DNA of 64,000 nt, taken from contig NZ_NPKH01000024.1 of the NCBI RefSeq assembly GCF_002284535.1, positions 186,001-250,000 on the forward strand. Reading direction: 5' to 3'. Positions 41,310 through 49,766 of this stretch are shown here, piece by piece. A program made the position numbers and the translations under genes. The notes beneath the pieces were generated by a model. It saw only the letters and a program-made list of their open reading frames with translations. It was not told the DNA's origin and searched no databases. Position 1 is the stretch's first letter. Each line of letters opens with the position of its first letter. The stretch is from Mesorhizobium wenxiniae (GTDB lineage Bacteria > Pseudomonadota > Alphaproteobacteria > Rhizobiales > Rhizobiaceae).

Positions 41310-42806
41310 ATGGTCAAGACGCCGAAGATGCGGCATTCGAAAAGCCGTCGTGAGCCGGTGACCATCGAGCTCGAACCCGGCGCCGTCTCGCGCGTTGCCG
41401 ACGAGGATGCCGCCAACGGGCGGACCGACGAGGCGAAGGCGGAGGAAGCGGCAAACGCGTCGCAGCCGGAAGCGCCTGATGAACCCGTGCATGCCGATCA
41501 GACCGACATCGAGCCGTGGGAACATGCCGACGCGGCCCCGCCGGCCGGCTCGGAAGAGCCCGCAGAGGGTGGCGCCAAAGGTGCCGAAGGACCCAAACCG
41601 ACTTATCCGGCCGGCTCGGAGGCGTCGGCGAGCCGGGCCTTCGACTACCGTTTCGACGACGCATCCGCCAAAGCCAGCGGGACGGGGACCAGCAGCGGGA
41701 CCGATGAAGCGCCGAAAGAAACCCAGACAGGGAATGAATACATGGCGCAGCCGAAGCGTGGCAGCATCAACGGCATCGTTGCCGGCATTATCGGAGGCGT
41801 CATCGCGCTCGCCGCCGCCGGAGGGCTGCAGTTTGCCGGCTTACTCGGCGCGCCAGGGGCTGGCGATGCCTCCTCGGGCGGCGTATCGCTCGATGGCATC
41901 AATGGCGAAATCGCTTCGCTAAGGAGCGAGATCGCCGGGCTCAAGGATACAGCCGGCAACAATGATGCATCGGCCAAGGTGGACGGGCTGTCGTCGGCCC
42001 TGGATCAGGTCAAAAGGGATGTCGCTGCGCTGAAATCGGCGGTCGAGCAGGGCGGAGCAGGCGACACTGCCGGGCTTGCGGCCCTTGGCGACAAGGTCAG
42101 GCAGATCGAGACGGAGATTGCGGCTCTTGGCCAGACCGGCAATACGGCGCCGGTCGATCTCGGCCCGCTCAACGAAAAGCTGGTCGGGCTCGACGCACTG
42201 GTGAAATCCGCCGGCGAGACGGCGAAAGCGCAGGAAGGCCGGCTTGCGGCGCTGGAACAATCCGTGTCGCATCTTTCCGGCAAGCTCGAGGCACAGGCAG
42301 CGCAACCGAAGATCGCGCTCGCCATTGCCGCATCGGCGCTGAAGGCAGCACTCGACCGCGGTGCGCCTTTCGCGGCCGAACTCGAAACCTTTGCGGCGAT
42401 TTCACCCGATGCGCCGGAGCTCGCGACCTTGCGTAGCTACGCCGAGAAGGGCGTTTCGACCCGGGCTGAGATCGCCGCCGAAATGCCCGCCGCGGCCAAT
42501 GCCATGGTCGCTGCCTCGGAGCCCGTCGACCAGAATGCCGGCTTCCTGCAAAACCTGTTGTCGAGCGCCGAATCGCTGGTCAAGGTCCGGCCGATCGGCG
42601 CCGTCGAAGGCGCCGGGGCGCCGGAAACCGTCGCGCGTATGGAGGTGGCGGTCAACCAGGGCGACTACGCCAAGGCGCTCAGCGAATACGACACACTGCC
42701 CGAGGCGGCCAAGGCCGCCGGCGCCGAATTTGCCGGCAAACTGAAGGCGCGGACCGAAGTCGAGACGCAGATCGAGGCGCTGATCGCCAGTGCGATGAAG
42801 GCGTGA
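41310..42806 (+). CDS. Mitofilin/Mic60-like inner-membrane protein
   Basis: 498 residues. Seen: a long acidic, disordered cytoplasmic N-terminus (to ~145), one transmembrane helix with Gly-rich packing (IVAGIIGGVIALAAAGGLQF), a coiled-coil-prone periplasmic region (about 190-330), and a C-terminal domain ending KALSEYDTLPEAAKAAGAEFAGK. This architecture, and position between hemD and hemY, match alphaproteobacterial Mic60 (COG4223), the bacterial relative of the mitochondrial cristae-junction protein. It shapes envelope membranes and contacts outer-membrane proteins in characterised species; the role here is inferred. Confidence 0.82.
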   Translation: MVKTPKMRHSKSRREPVTIELEPGAVSRVADEDAANGRTDEAKAEEAANASQPEAPDEPVHADQTDIEPWEHADAAPPAGSEEPAEGGAKGAEGPKPTYPAGSEASASRAFDYRFDDASAKASGTGTSSGTDEAPKETQTGNEYMAQPKRGSINGIVAGIIGGVIALAAAGGLQFAGLLGAPGAGDASSGGVSLDGINGEIASLRSEIAGLKDTAGNNDASAKVDGLSSALDQVKRDVAALKSAVEQGGAGDTAGLAALGDKVRQIETEIAALGQTGNTAPVDLGPLNEKLVGLDALVKSAGETAKAQEGRLAALEQSVSHLSGKLEAQAAQPKIALAIAASALKAALDRGAPFAAELETFAAISPDAPELATLRSYAEKGVSTRAEIAAEMPAAANAMVAASEPVDQNAGFLQNLLSSAESLVKVRPIGAVEGAGAPETVARMEVAVNQGDYAKALSEYDTLPEAAKAAGAEFAGKLKARTEVETQIEALIASAMKA

Positions 42807-42816
42807 GGAAAACCCG

Positions 42817-44418
42817 ATGATTCGCATTCTGCTTTTCCTCGCCGTCGTTTTCGTGCTCGGGCTGGGTTTCGCCTGGCTGGCGGACCGGCCGGGCGAGATG
42901 GTCGTCACCTTCAGCGGCTATCAATACCAGGTCAGCCTGATGGTGGCGGCGGTGGCAGTTGTCGCCGTGGTCGCCGCGGTGATGATCGTCTGGTGGTTGC
43001 TCAAGGCGCTGTGGAACAGCCCCTACACCATATCGCGCTATTTCCGCGTGCGCCGTCGCGACCGTGGCTATCAGGCGCTGTCGACCGGCATGATCGCCGC
43101 CGGCGCCGGTGACGGAGCGCTCGCCCGCAAGAAGACCAAGGAAGCGGCAAAGCTCATTCGCTCCGACCAGGAGCCGCTGATCCACCTGCTCGAGGCGCAA
43201 GCCTCGCTGCTCGAAGGCGACCATGAGGGTGCCCGCGAAAAGTTCGAGACCATGCTCGACGATCCCGAAATGCGGCTGCTCGGCCTGCGCGGGCTCTACC
43301 TCGAGGCCGAGCGCCTCGGCGATCGCAACGCGGCGCGGCACTATGCCGGCCGCGCCGCCGCGATGGCGCCGCAGCTGGCCTGGGCCGCCGAATCGACGCT
43401 GGAAGATCTGACCGGGCGCGGCGACTGGGACGGCGCGCTGAAACTGGTCGAGGCGCAGAAATCGACGCGCCAGATCGAACGCGACGCCGCCAACCGGCGT
43501 CGCGCCGTGCTGCTCACTGCCAAGGCGCAGGCGCTGATCGACAGCGATCCCAATGCCGCCAAAACCGCTGCTCTCGAGGCCAACCGGCTGCGGCCGGATT
43601 TCGCGCCGGCGGCGGTGATCGCAGCCAAACTGCTGTTCAGACAGAATGATGTGCGCAAGGGCGCGAAGATACTGGAAGCGGCGTGGAAAGCCGAGCCGCA
43701 TCCGGAGATCGCGGAGCTTTACACCCACGCCCGGCCGGGCGATGCCGTGCTCGACCGCCTGAACCGGGCGAAGAAGCTGCAGGAGATGAAGAAGAACCAC
43801 GCCGAATCATCGCTGGCGGTGGCACGCGCCGCACTCGACGCGCAGGACTTTTCAACCGCCCGCAAAGAGGCCGAGGCAGCCATACGCATGGATCGCCGCG
43901 AAGGCGCCTATCTGCTTCTGGCCGACATTGAGGAGGCCGAGACCGGCGATCAGGGCAAGATTCGGCAACTTTTGTCCAAGGCAGTGCGTGCACCGCGCGA
44001 TCCGGCCTGGGTTGCCGACGGCGTCGTCTCCGAACGCTGGGCGCCGGTGTCGCCGATCACCGGCAAGCTTGACGCCTTTGAGTGGCGGGCGCCGATGGAG
44101 CGGCTCGGCCAGCTCATCGACAGTGATGAGGACGCGCCGGACGCCGCAGTGCCGACGATTGCGGCGCCCATCGAGCCGGCAAAAGAAAATGTAATCGAGC
44201 TGAACCCCGCTGGTTCGACCGAAAGACCGACCACCGCGGCGGCCTCGGAAAGTGGCGAAGACGATGTTGCGCCGGTCAACGCCACGGCGTTTGCCGCGGT
44301 GCCGCCGGATGCCGAAGCTGTCGAACCGGCGGAGGAACTGGCCCGGTTGCCCGACGATCCCGGCGTCGATCCGGACGACCAAGACCAAAAATCTCCACGC
44401 AAGTTTCGATTGTTTTGA
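42817..44418 (+). CDS. hemY: HemY-type membrane TPR protein
   Basis: 533 residues. Seen: two N-terminal transmembrane helices (ILLFLAVVFVLGLGFAWLA and SLMVAAVAVVAVVAAVMIVWWLL), the HemY_N domain, then helical TPR-like repeats (about 95-400) such as AREKFETMLDDPEMRLLGLRG, and a long acidic, disordered tail (about 415-533) ending KKSPRKFRLF-like (QKSPRKFRLF). This is the proteobacterial HemY, not the Bacillus oxidase. In alphaproteobacteria it accompanies Mic60. It starts 10 bases after the Mic60-like gene. Confidence 0.9.
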   Translation: MIRILLFLAVVFVLGLGFAWLADRPGEMVVTFSGYQYQVSLMVAAVAVVAVVAAVMIVWWLLKALWNSPYTISRYFRVRRRDRGYQALSTGMIAAGAGDGALARKKTKEAAKLIRSDQEPLIHLLEAQASLLEGDHEGAREKFETMLDDPEMRLLGLRGLYLEAERLGDRNAARHYAGRAAAMAPQLAWAAESTLEDLTGRGDWDGALKLVEAQKSTRQIERDAANRRRAVLLTAKAQALIDSDPNAAKTAALEANRLRPDFAPAAVIAAKLLFRQNDVRKGAKILEAAWKAEPHPEIAELYTHARPGDAVLDRLNRAKKLQEMKKNHAESSLAVARAALDAQDFSTARKEAEAAIRMDRREGAYLLLADIEEAETGDQGKIRQLLSKAVRAPRDPAWVADGVVSERWAPVSPITGKLDAFEWRAPMERLGQLIDSDEDAPDAAVPTIAAPIEPAKENVIELNPAGSTERPTTAAASESGEDDVAPVNATAFAAVPPDAEAVEPAEELARLPDDPGVDPDDQDQKSPRKFRLF

Positions 44419-44463
44419 TTCGGCTGAGCTTGATAGTTTTGGCCGATGGGAAGTAGGAATCAC

Positions 44464-44943
44464 ATGTTCGAACGCGTTCTGTCGTTTCTGAAGGACCTGC
44501 CGGCAGCTGGCAGCGCCCGCAACAATGCCGATGATCCGCGCGTTGCCGCTTCCGCCCTTCTCTACCATGTGATGAGTGCCGACGGCGTGCGTCAGGATGC
44601 CGAATGGGAGCGGTTCAAGGCGGTGCTGGCGGAAAGCTATTCGATTAGCGGCGACGAGCTCGACGCGCTTGCCGCTGCCGGCGAGCGGGCCGACAATGAG
44701 GCGATCGACCTCTACGCCTTCACCAGTGTTTTGAAGCGTCAGCTCGATCCGGACGCGCGAAAAGCCTTCATCGGCCTCATGTGGGAGATCGTCTATGCCG
44801 ATGGCGAATTGCACGAACTCGAGGACAATATCGTCTGGCGGGTCGCCGAGCTGATGGAAGTCGAACGCCACGACCGCGTCGAGGCACGCCGCAAGGCGGC
44901 CGCCGAAGCGCCGGGTGCTACTGGAACGTCGAGCGACGAATAG
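44464..44943 (+). CDS. TerB-like (COG4103) protein
   Basis: 159-residue all-helical protein. Seen: DDPRVAASALLYHVMSADGV, RFKAVLAESYSISGDELDAL and GLMWEIVYADGELHELEDNI, two EF-hand-like acidic loops typical of the TerB fold. The function is not known; TerB relatives bind metal ions or sense stress. ATG 44464 has AGGA upstream; ATG 44446 would add six residues. It follows hemY by 45 bases, the usual place for this gene in rhizobia. Confidence 0.88.
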   Translation: MFERVLSFLKDLPAAGSARNNADDPRVAASALLYHVMSADGVRQDAEWERFKAVLAESYSISGDELDALAAAGERADNEAIDLYAFTSVLKRQLDPDARKAFIGLMWEIVYADGELHELEDNIVWRVAELMEVERHDRVEARRKAAAEAPGATGTSSDE

Positions 44944-44954
44944 ACAGGATACCC

Positions 44955-45671
44955 ATGCCATCCACGCCGAGGCCGAGACCAAAAATCCTGATCGTGCTGC
45001 ATCAGGAGAGTTCGAGCCCCGGGCGCGTCGGCCACATGCTTATCGAAGAGGGGTTCGACCTCGATCTCCGCTGCCCGCCGCTCGGCGACGCCTTGCCGGA
45101 AACACTGGACGGTCATGCCGGAACCGTGGTGTTCGGCGGACCGATGAGCGCCAATGACGAGGACGACTTCGTCCGCCGCGAGACCGACTGGCTGAAAGTT
45201 CCGCTCCGGGAGAACCGGCCGTTGCTCGGCATCTGCCTCGGCGCGCAGATGCTGGTCAAACACCTTGGCGGCAAGGTCGAGGGGCATGGCGAGGGGCTGG
45301 TCGAGATCGGCTGGTATCCGCTGAAAGCGACGGAGGATGGCAAGAAGCTGATGCGCTGGCCTGAGATGGTCTACCAGTTTCACCGCGAGGGCTTCTCGCT
45401 GCCGAAGGACGCGACGCTGCTGGCGACGGCCGAAACCTATCCCAACCAGGCCTTTCGTTATGGCGACAATGCCTGGGGCATCCAGTTCCATGGCGAATTG
45501 ACCAGGGCGATGATGCAGCGCTGGGTCGTTCGCGGCGCGCATCGCTTCGAACTGCCCGGCGCGCAGCCCGGCCGCGACCATCTCGGCGGCCGGCTAATCT
45601 GGGACATGCATCTGAAGCGCTGGCTCGGCGAATTCCTGCAGACGATCTTCGGCAAACCTGCACTGAATTAA
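44955..45671 (+). CDS. Class I glutamine amidotransferase-like protein
   Basis: 238-residue GATase-1 domain protein. Seen: the nucleophile elbow LLGICLGAQMLVKHLGG (Cys about 97) and the His/Glu pair in AWGIQFHGELTRAMM, plus VVFGGPMSANDEDDFVRRE. It is a stand-alone domain, similar to GMP-synthase-like GuaA1 proteins; the partner synthetase is unknown, and gamma-glutamyl hydrolase activity is an alternative. It starts 11 bases after the TerB-like gene. Confidence 0.88.
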   Translation: MPSTPRPRPKILIVLHQESSSPGRVGHMLIEEGFDLDLRCPPLGDALPETLDGHAGTVVFGGPMSANDEDDFVRRETDWLKVPLRENRPLLGICLGAQMLVKHLGGKVEGHGEGLVEIGWYPLKATEDGKKLMRWPEMVYQFHREGFSLPKDATLLATAETYPNQAFRYGDNAWGIQFHGELTRAMMQRWVVRGAHRFELPGAQPGRDHLGGRLIWDMHLKRWLGEFLQTIFGKPALN

Positions 45672-45750
45672 TCTAGCGCGTGCCGGGCGCGGGCCCGCGC
45701 GCTAACAACGCCTGCCGGTTCGACCGAAACAGATGTCGTTGATGTCGACG

Positions 45751-46566
45751 TCAGACCGGCAGCCCATTCTGCTTTCGCAGGCTCTTGTCGAATGCGGATG
45801 CGGGGACGAAACGGCGCAGGAAGCTGACCTGGCGCGCCATTTTTCCCGCCGCATAGCGCCTCCTCGGACGGGATTCGGTCGCTGCTTTCAAGACCGTCTC
45901 GGCTACTACTTCGGGAGCATCGCCTGCTTCAATCGCTTTCCGCAGGATCACGTTCATCCCAGCGCGCGCAGAGTCATAGATTTCAAGCAACTGATCGGGC
46001 CTGGCGAGATTTTCTTCAAAAGACGTACGGGTGTAGGCGGGTTCGACCAACACGACGCGAATTCCGAAAGGGCGCAATTCATGGTCGAGCGATTCGGAAT
46101 AACCTTCGATGGCATGTTTGGTCGATGCATAGAGCGCGGAATAGGGTGCTGGGATCAAGCCCAACACGGAACTCAGATTGACGATTCTGCCCTTCCCCTG
46201 ACGGCGCATTGTCGGCAGGACCGCGTTGGTCACGCGGAGGACGCCGAAGACGTTCACGTCGAACAGCGCCTGAGCCTGGACGGCCGAGGACTCCTCCGCG
46301 CCTCCAAGCAGACCCATGCCGGCATTGTTGACGAGCAGATCGATGCGCCCGGCTTCGGCCAACACGTCATCGACCAGTTTCGAAACCGACGCGTCATCGG
46401 TGACGTCGCAGGTCAGCATGGTAACGCCGTCGGATCCGTCGGCGACCGCGCGACGGCTGGTTCCGAACACGCGAAAGCCCGCGTTCTGCAGGGCCTTGGC
46501 CGTTGCGTGCCCGATGCCGGTGGATGCCCCCGTCACCAGGGCGACGCCAAGATTGGTCTTGTTCAT
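45751..46566 (-). CDS. Short-chain dehydrogenase/reductase
   Basis: 271-residue classical SDR (NAD(P)-dependent oxidoreductase). Seen: cofactor motif TGASTGIGHATAKAL (about 12-26), NNAG in LLVNNAGMGLLG, catalytic Ser in NLSSVLGLI and Tyr-x-x-x-Lys in YSALYASTKHAIEG. SDRs with this VLVEPAYTRT continuation often act on aldehydes or ketones. The N-terminus (MNKTNL) and leader are a near copy of those of the next gene at 46661-47134. It is co-directional with that gene and divergent from the HxlR regulator. Confidence 0.9.
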   Translation of the reverse strand: MNKTNLGVALVTGASTGIGHATAKALQNAGFRVFGTSRRAVADGSDGVTMLTCDVTDDASVSKLVDDVLAEAGRIDLLVNNAGMGLLGGAEESSAVQAQALFDVNVFGVLRVTNAVLPTMRRQGKGRIVNLSSVLGLIPAPYSALYASTKHAIEGYSESLDHELRPFGIRVVLVEPAYTRTSFEENLARPDQLLEIYDSARAGMNVILRKAIEAGDAPEVVAETVLKAATESRPRRRYAAGKMARQVSFLRRFVPASAFDKSLRKQNGLPV

Positions 46567-46596
46567 TGAAATCACTTCTTTCTTTGTGCTGGATTG
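46552..46596 (-). repeat. Duplicated start-site leader, copy A (SDR gene)
   Basis: 45 bases that span the SDR start codon, its ribosome site and CAATCCAGCACAAA upstream. They match 47120-47163 at roughly 37 positions with one gap. The start codon has the same offset in both copies. Confidence 0.8.
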
Positions 46597-46660
46597 CCGG
46601 CTGCAGGCGTGCGCACAAACGGAGATGCGGCGCATGCCCCTGTGATCCGGATGAGGGGTA

Positions 46661-47134
46661 TTACTTGGTAATTGCCCCAGTTCGCTGGTCGGATAGCGAT
46701 CCCACCTCGGTGACGGTAAGCGTGTCGCCGGAGCGCGAAATCTTGAGGCTTTGGTCAGGCTCACCCAATTTCCGCGGCACGGATATCGTAGCCGACTGCC
46801 CTTCGGCGAGCGTGGCCGAGAAGCGCACCGGGAGCCCGGCCTCACCATCCGCTATCGTTGCGATCACCCGATAGCCGTCATTTTCGGCGGTGTAGTGTAA
46901 GACGCCGCGAAAATCGCCGAGATCGATACTCTCCCCGGCCATGGCCGACAGCTCACCGGCATGCAACGGAGACGCGGCCAGGAAGAATGCCGCCACACCA
47001 CCGATGAGGTTGATCGTCGCGAGGCTCCGTTTGGATGTTGCCGATCTCGGCTGGCCTGCAGCGATATGATGCGCCGATTGCACGCGCTGACGGCTAAGTT
47101 CTGGATTGGGGGCGTCAAAATTGGTCCTGTTCAT
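46661..47134 (-). CDS. Exported hypothetical protein
   Basis: 157 residues. Seen: a basic N-terminal stretch of ~45 residues, then a hydrophobic export signal (TINLIGGVAAFFLAASPLHAGE, cleavage about 63), then a beta-rich mature domain (LGDFRGVLHYTAENDGYRVI and LSDQRTGAITK at the end). I do not recognise a family. ATG 47134 has AAGGAG upstream. The unusually long stretch before the signal begins MNRTNF, mirroring the SDR gene (MNKTNL), and may come from the duplicated leader. Confidence 0.65.
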   Translation of the reverse strand: MNRTNFDAPNPELSRQRVQSAHHIAAGQPRSATSKRSLATINLIGGVAAFFLAASPLHAGELSAMAGESIDLGDFRGVLHYTAENDGYRVIATIADGEAGLPVRFSATLAEGQSATISVPRKLGEPDQSLKISRSGDTLTVTEVGSLSDQRTGAITK

Positions 47135-47163
47135 CGAAGGCACTCCTTTTTTGTGCTGGATTG
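47120..47163 (-). repeat. Duplicated start-site leader, copy B (exported protein gene)
   Basis: Second copy of the 44-45-base leader seen at 46552-46596, again including CAATCCAGCACAAA, the ribosome site and the ATG. It lies between the exported-protein gene and the HxlR operator region. Confidence 0.8.
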
Positions 47164-47181
47164 GATTTCAAAACGATGTTA

Positions 47182-47218
47182 CTATCATTTCGATAGGAAG
47201 TCACTATCAAAAAGATAT
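47182..47218. promoter_or_regulatory. Two tandem dyads upstream of the HxlR gene
   Basis: CTATCATTTCGATAG (47182-47196), perfect in its 5-bp arms, and CTATCAAAAAGATAT (47204-47218), one mismatch, centres 22 bases apart, about two helical turns. The second touches the HxlR start codon. They are good candidates for autoregulation and control of the divergent genes. Confidence 0.7.
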
Positions 47219-47654
47219 GAACATGAAAAATCTTTCCGATGCCTTTTGCCCGATCGCCCGCGGCCTCACCTGCGTCGGCGATGCGTGGAGCATGTTGATC
47301 CTTCGCGACGCGAGCCTGGGCCTCACCCGCTTCGACGAATTTCGGAAAAGTCTGGGCATCGCCCCCACCATTCTGACCCGGCGGCTGGCGACGCTGACGG
47401 AGGAGGGACTGCTGGAAAAGCGGCGCTACTCGGAGCGGCCTCCGCGCGATGAGTACGTGCTGACGACCGCCGGACGCGATTTCTTGCCGGTACTCGTCCT
47501 ACTGGGTGCGTGGGGACGCAAATACCGTGGCGAAGGCAGGTTGACGCGATACCTCGACGCGGAGACAGGAGAAGAAATCGAGCCGGTGGCCGTGGATGCT
47601 GTCACGGGGGCAAAGATCGGTGCCCGCCCAATTCGCGTTGCAACACCCGAATAG
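47217..47654 (+). CDS. HxlR-family transcriptional regulator
   Basis: 145-residue dimeric winged-helix regulator. Seen: CPIARGLTCVGDAWSMLILRD with the conserved N-terminal Cys (about Cys11), used as a redox sensor in some members (YodB, HypR), then RFDEFRKSLGIAPTILTRRLATL and the wing with YVLTTAGRDF. Start ATG 47217 or 47223. Divergent from the exported protein and SDR genes; two dyads lie in its 5' region. Likely a repressor responding to electrophiles or oxidants (family inference). Confidence 0.92.
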   Translation: MNMKNLSDAFCPIARGLTCVGDAWSMLILRDASLGLTRFDEFRKSLGIAPTILTRRLATLTEEGLLEKRRYSERPPRDEYVLTTAGRDFLPVLVLLGAWGRKYRGEGRLTRYLDAETGEEIEPVAVDAVTGAKIGARPIRVATPE

Positions 47655-47727
47655 CATTCGTCGCATCGATGAGAGCTGAGGCGTGGCTAGCGGGGGTCAT
47701 TCGGAGTTCGCAGGCCCCGTATTCGGA

Positions 47728-48969
47728 TCAGTTTCGCCCGTTGAGGTGGCGCACCTTGCGCAGTTGCGGGAACAGCACCGCCCACAGCCCGGCGACAACG
47801 ACTGCCCCGACGCCGCCGATCACCACCGCGGGCACCGTGCCGATCAACGCCGCCATGGTGCCCGCGCGGAATTCGCCAAGCTCGTTGGAGGCGCCGACGA
47901 AAACCTGATTGACAGCGTTGACGCGGCCGCGAACCTTGTCCGGCGTCCACAGTTGGATCAGCGTCTCTCGGATATAGACGCTGAACATATCGGTGGCGCC
48001 GAGCAAGGCGAGCGCTACGATCGACAGCCAGGTGATGGTGGAAAGGCCGAACAGCACGGTAAAGGCGCCGAACAGCGCGACGAAGCCGAGCATGACCACG
48101 CCGGCATGGTTGCGGATCGGATGCCCAGCCAGCCAGATGGCAACGCAGATGGCACCGATGCCCGGCGCCGAACGCAACAGTCCCAGGCCCCATGGGCCGA
48201 GTTCCAGGATGTCGCGCGCATAAACCGGCAGCAGTGCCGTGGCGCCGGACAAAAGCACGGCAAACAAATCGAGCGAAATGGCGCCGAGCACGATCTTCTC
48301 GCTCCAGATATAGCCGAAGCCGGCAAACAAGGTTTGCATCGTCGGCCTGTCGGTCTCGCTGCGCTGGGCTGGCTTCGGGATGCTGAAGACCAGCACTGCG
48401 GCAACAAACATCAGAACGGCAGCGGTGGCGTATGCCGCTTCCGCCGAAAGTCCGTAGAGCAGGCCACCGGCGACCGGCCCGACGATGGTCGCAGTCTGCC
48501 AGGCTGACGAATTCCAGGCGATCGCGTTGCCGAAATCCTCTGGCGGCACAAGATTGGCGAACAGCGACGCCGCGGCTGGTCCGAAGAAGGCGCGCGCGAT
48601 GCCGAACATGGCGAGCACGCTGAAGATCAAGCCCGGCCCGCTAAGGCCGCGCAGCGTCAGCAGCAGCAGGGCCAGCGCGCAGATCGCCTCCAGCAGCACC
48701 GCCAGCGCCATGATCAGCCGGCGGCCGAAACGGTCGGCGACCACTCCGGTGACCAGCACCAGCAGCAGCGAGGGCAGAAACTGGACAATGCCGACAAGGC
48801 CGAGGTCGAACGGATCGCGGGTCAGGTCGTACACCTGCCAGCCGACGGCGACGGATACGATCTGGGTGGCGAATGTGGAGAGGAAGCGCGCTGCCCAATA
48901 GCTCAGGAAGGGTTTGTGGCGGAAGGCGGCATAGCGCTGGTCGGGCGATGGATGCAGTTCGGATGTCAT
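47728..48969 (-). CDS. MFS transporter, EntS-like
   Basis: 413-residue major facilitator with about 12 helices, of the MFS_3/EntS group (enterobactin exporter-like). Seen: SYWAARFLSTFATQIVSVAVGWQVYDLT, the loop 2-3 motif GVVADRFGRRL, and FGPAAASLFANLVPPEDF. No siderophore genes are adjacent, so the substrate is unknown. The stop lies 73 bases after the convergent HxlR stop. Confidence 0.9.
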   Translation of the reverse strand: MTSELHPSPDQRYAAFRHKPFLSYWAARFLSTFATQIVSVAVGWQVYDLTRDPFDLGLVGIVQFLPSLLLVLVTGVVADRFGRRLIMALAVLLEAICALALLLLTLRGLSGPGLIFSVLAMFGIARAFFGPAAASLFANLVPPEDFGNAIAWNSSAWQTATIVGPVAGGLLYGLSAEAAYATAAVLMFVAAVLVFSIPKPAQRSETDRPTMQTLFAGFGYIWSEKIVLGAISLDLFAVLLSGATALLPVYARDILELGPWGLGLLRSAPGIGAICVAIWLAGHPIRNHAGVVMLGFVALFGAFTVLFGLSTITWLSIVALALLGATDMFSVYIRETLIQLWTPDKVRGRVNAVNQVFVGASNELGEFRAGTMAALIGTVPAVVIGGVGAVVVAGLWAVLFPQLRKVRHLNGRN

Positions 48970-49157
48970 GGATCTAGGCCCCGTGGCAAAGAAGTCGGCC
49001 GGCGGGGCACTTCCACGATGGGCGCTGGTCCGACCAAGACGTCTTTAGCGCAGTTCGGCCCAGAGCGCGTGCAAAAAACCTGTCCTGGATCAAAACAATT
49101 TGGCGCCGCGCTGTGGCGTTACCGCGGGGCGGGGCGACCAGACCTGATGTCGTCCTG

Positions 49158-49619
49158 CTAAACCGTGGCCTTGGGCTTCCTGGTCTTCTTGACGGGCGCC
49201 GGCGGGGCGGCCTTGCGACCAAGGCCGATCGCCTTCGCCAGTTGCGAGCGCGAGGCCGCATAGGTTGGGGCAACCATCGGATAGTCGGCCGGCAAACCCC
49301 ATTTGGCGCGGTAGGCATCCGGCGTCAGCCCGAAATGAACGCCGATATGGCGCTTCAGGGATTTGAACTTTTTGCCGTCTTCGAGACAGATGATGTAGTC
49401 CGGCGTCACCGATTTCTTGGGATTGACGGCGGGGATCAGCGGTGCTGCGACCGGGGCGGCGGGCTGTCCGAGCCCACCTATCGACGCGCTGACGCTCGCG
49501 ATGAGATCGCCGAGGCCGGAAGCGGGCAAGCGGTTCTTCTCGACGTAAGCGGACACGATGTGAGCGGTCAGCTCGAGAAGGTCGATGTCCTTGCGGGCTT
49601 TGTTGCTGTCGTCGGTCAA
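49158..49619 (-). CDS. mucR: MucR/Ros-family zinc-finger regulator
   Basis: 153 residues. Seen: an N-terminal helical dimer/oligomer region (DLLELTAHIVSAYVEKNRL), a Pro/Ala linker, and the prokaryotic zinc finger CLEDGKKFKSLKRHIGVHFG (Cys about 78; ligands Cys, Asp and two His), followed by LTPDAYRAKWGLPADYPMVAP, the Ros/MucR signature. It is a global H-NS-like silencer in rhizobia and Brucella. The start appears to be TTG 49619 with GGAG upstream. It has a long basic tail (VKKTRKPKATV). The 5' region is AT-richer than average. Confidence 0.93.
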   Translation of the reverse strand: MTDDSNKARKDIDLLELTAHIVSAYVEKNRLPASGLGDLIASVSASIGGLGQPAAPVAAPLIPAVNPKKSVTPDYIICLEDGKKFKSLKRHIGVHFGLTPDAYRAKWGLPADYPMVAPTYAASRSQLAKAIGLGRKAAPPAPVKKTRKPKATV

Positions 49620-49766
49620 TCTATTTTCTCCGTCCGTGGGGTCGCAGACTTCCTAGTCGGCAAATTCGCGTAACGCAATGACGCCGCACCACGTTGCCCA
49701 TTATTTTGAACAACAATACTAACGGCGGGGCCGGATCAACAGGTCTGAACCCACACGTCCATAATA

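Noticed and set aside
42817..44418. hemY read as protoporphyrinogen oxidase
   Set aside because: The protein has two N-terminal membrane helices and TPR-like repeats and no FAD motif; it is the proteobacterial HemY, which shares only the name.
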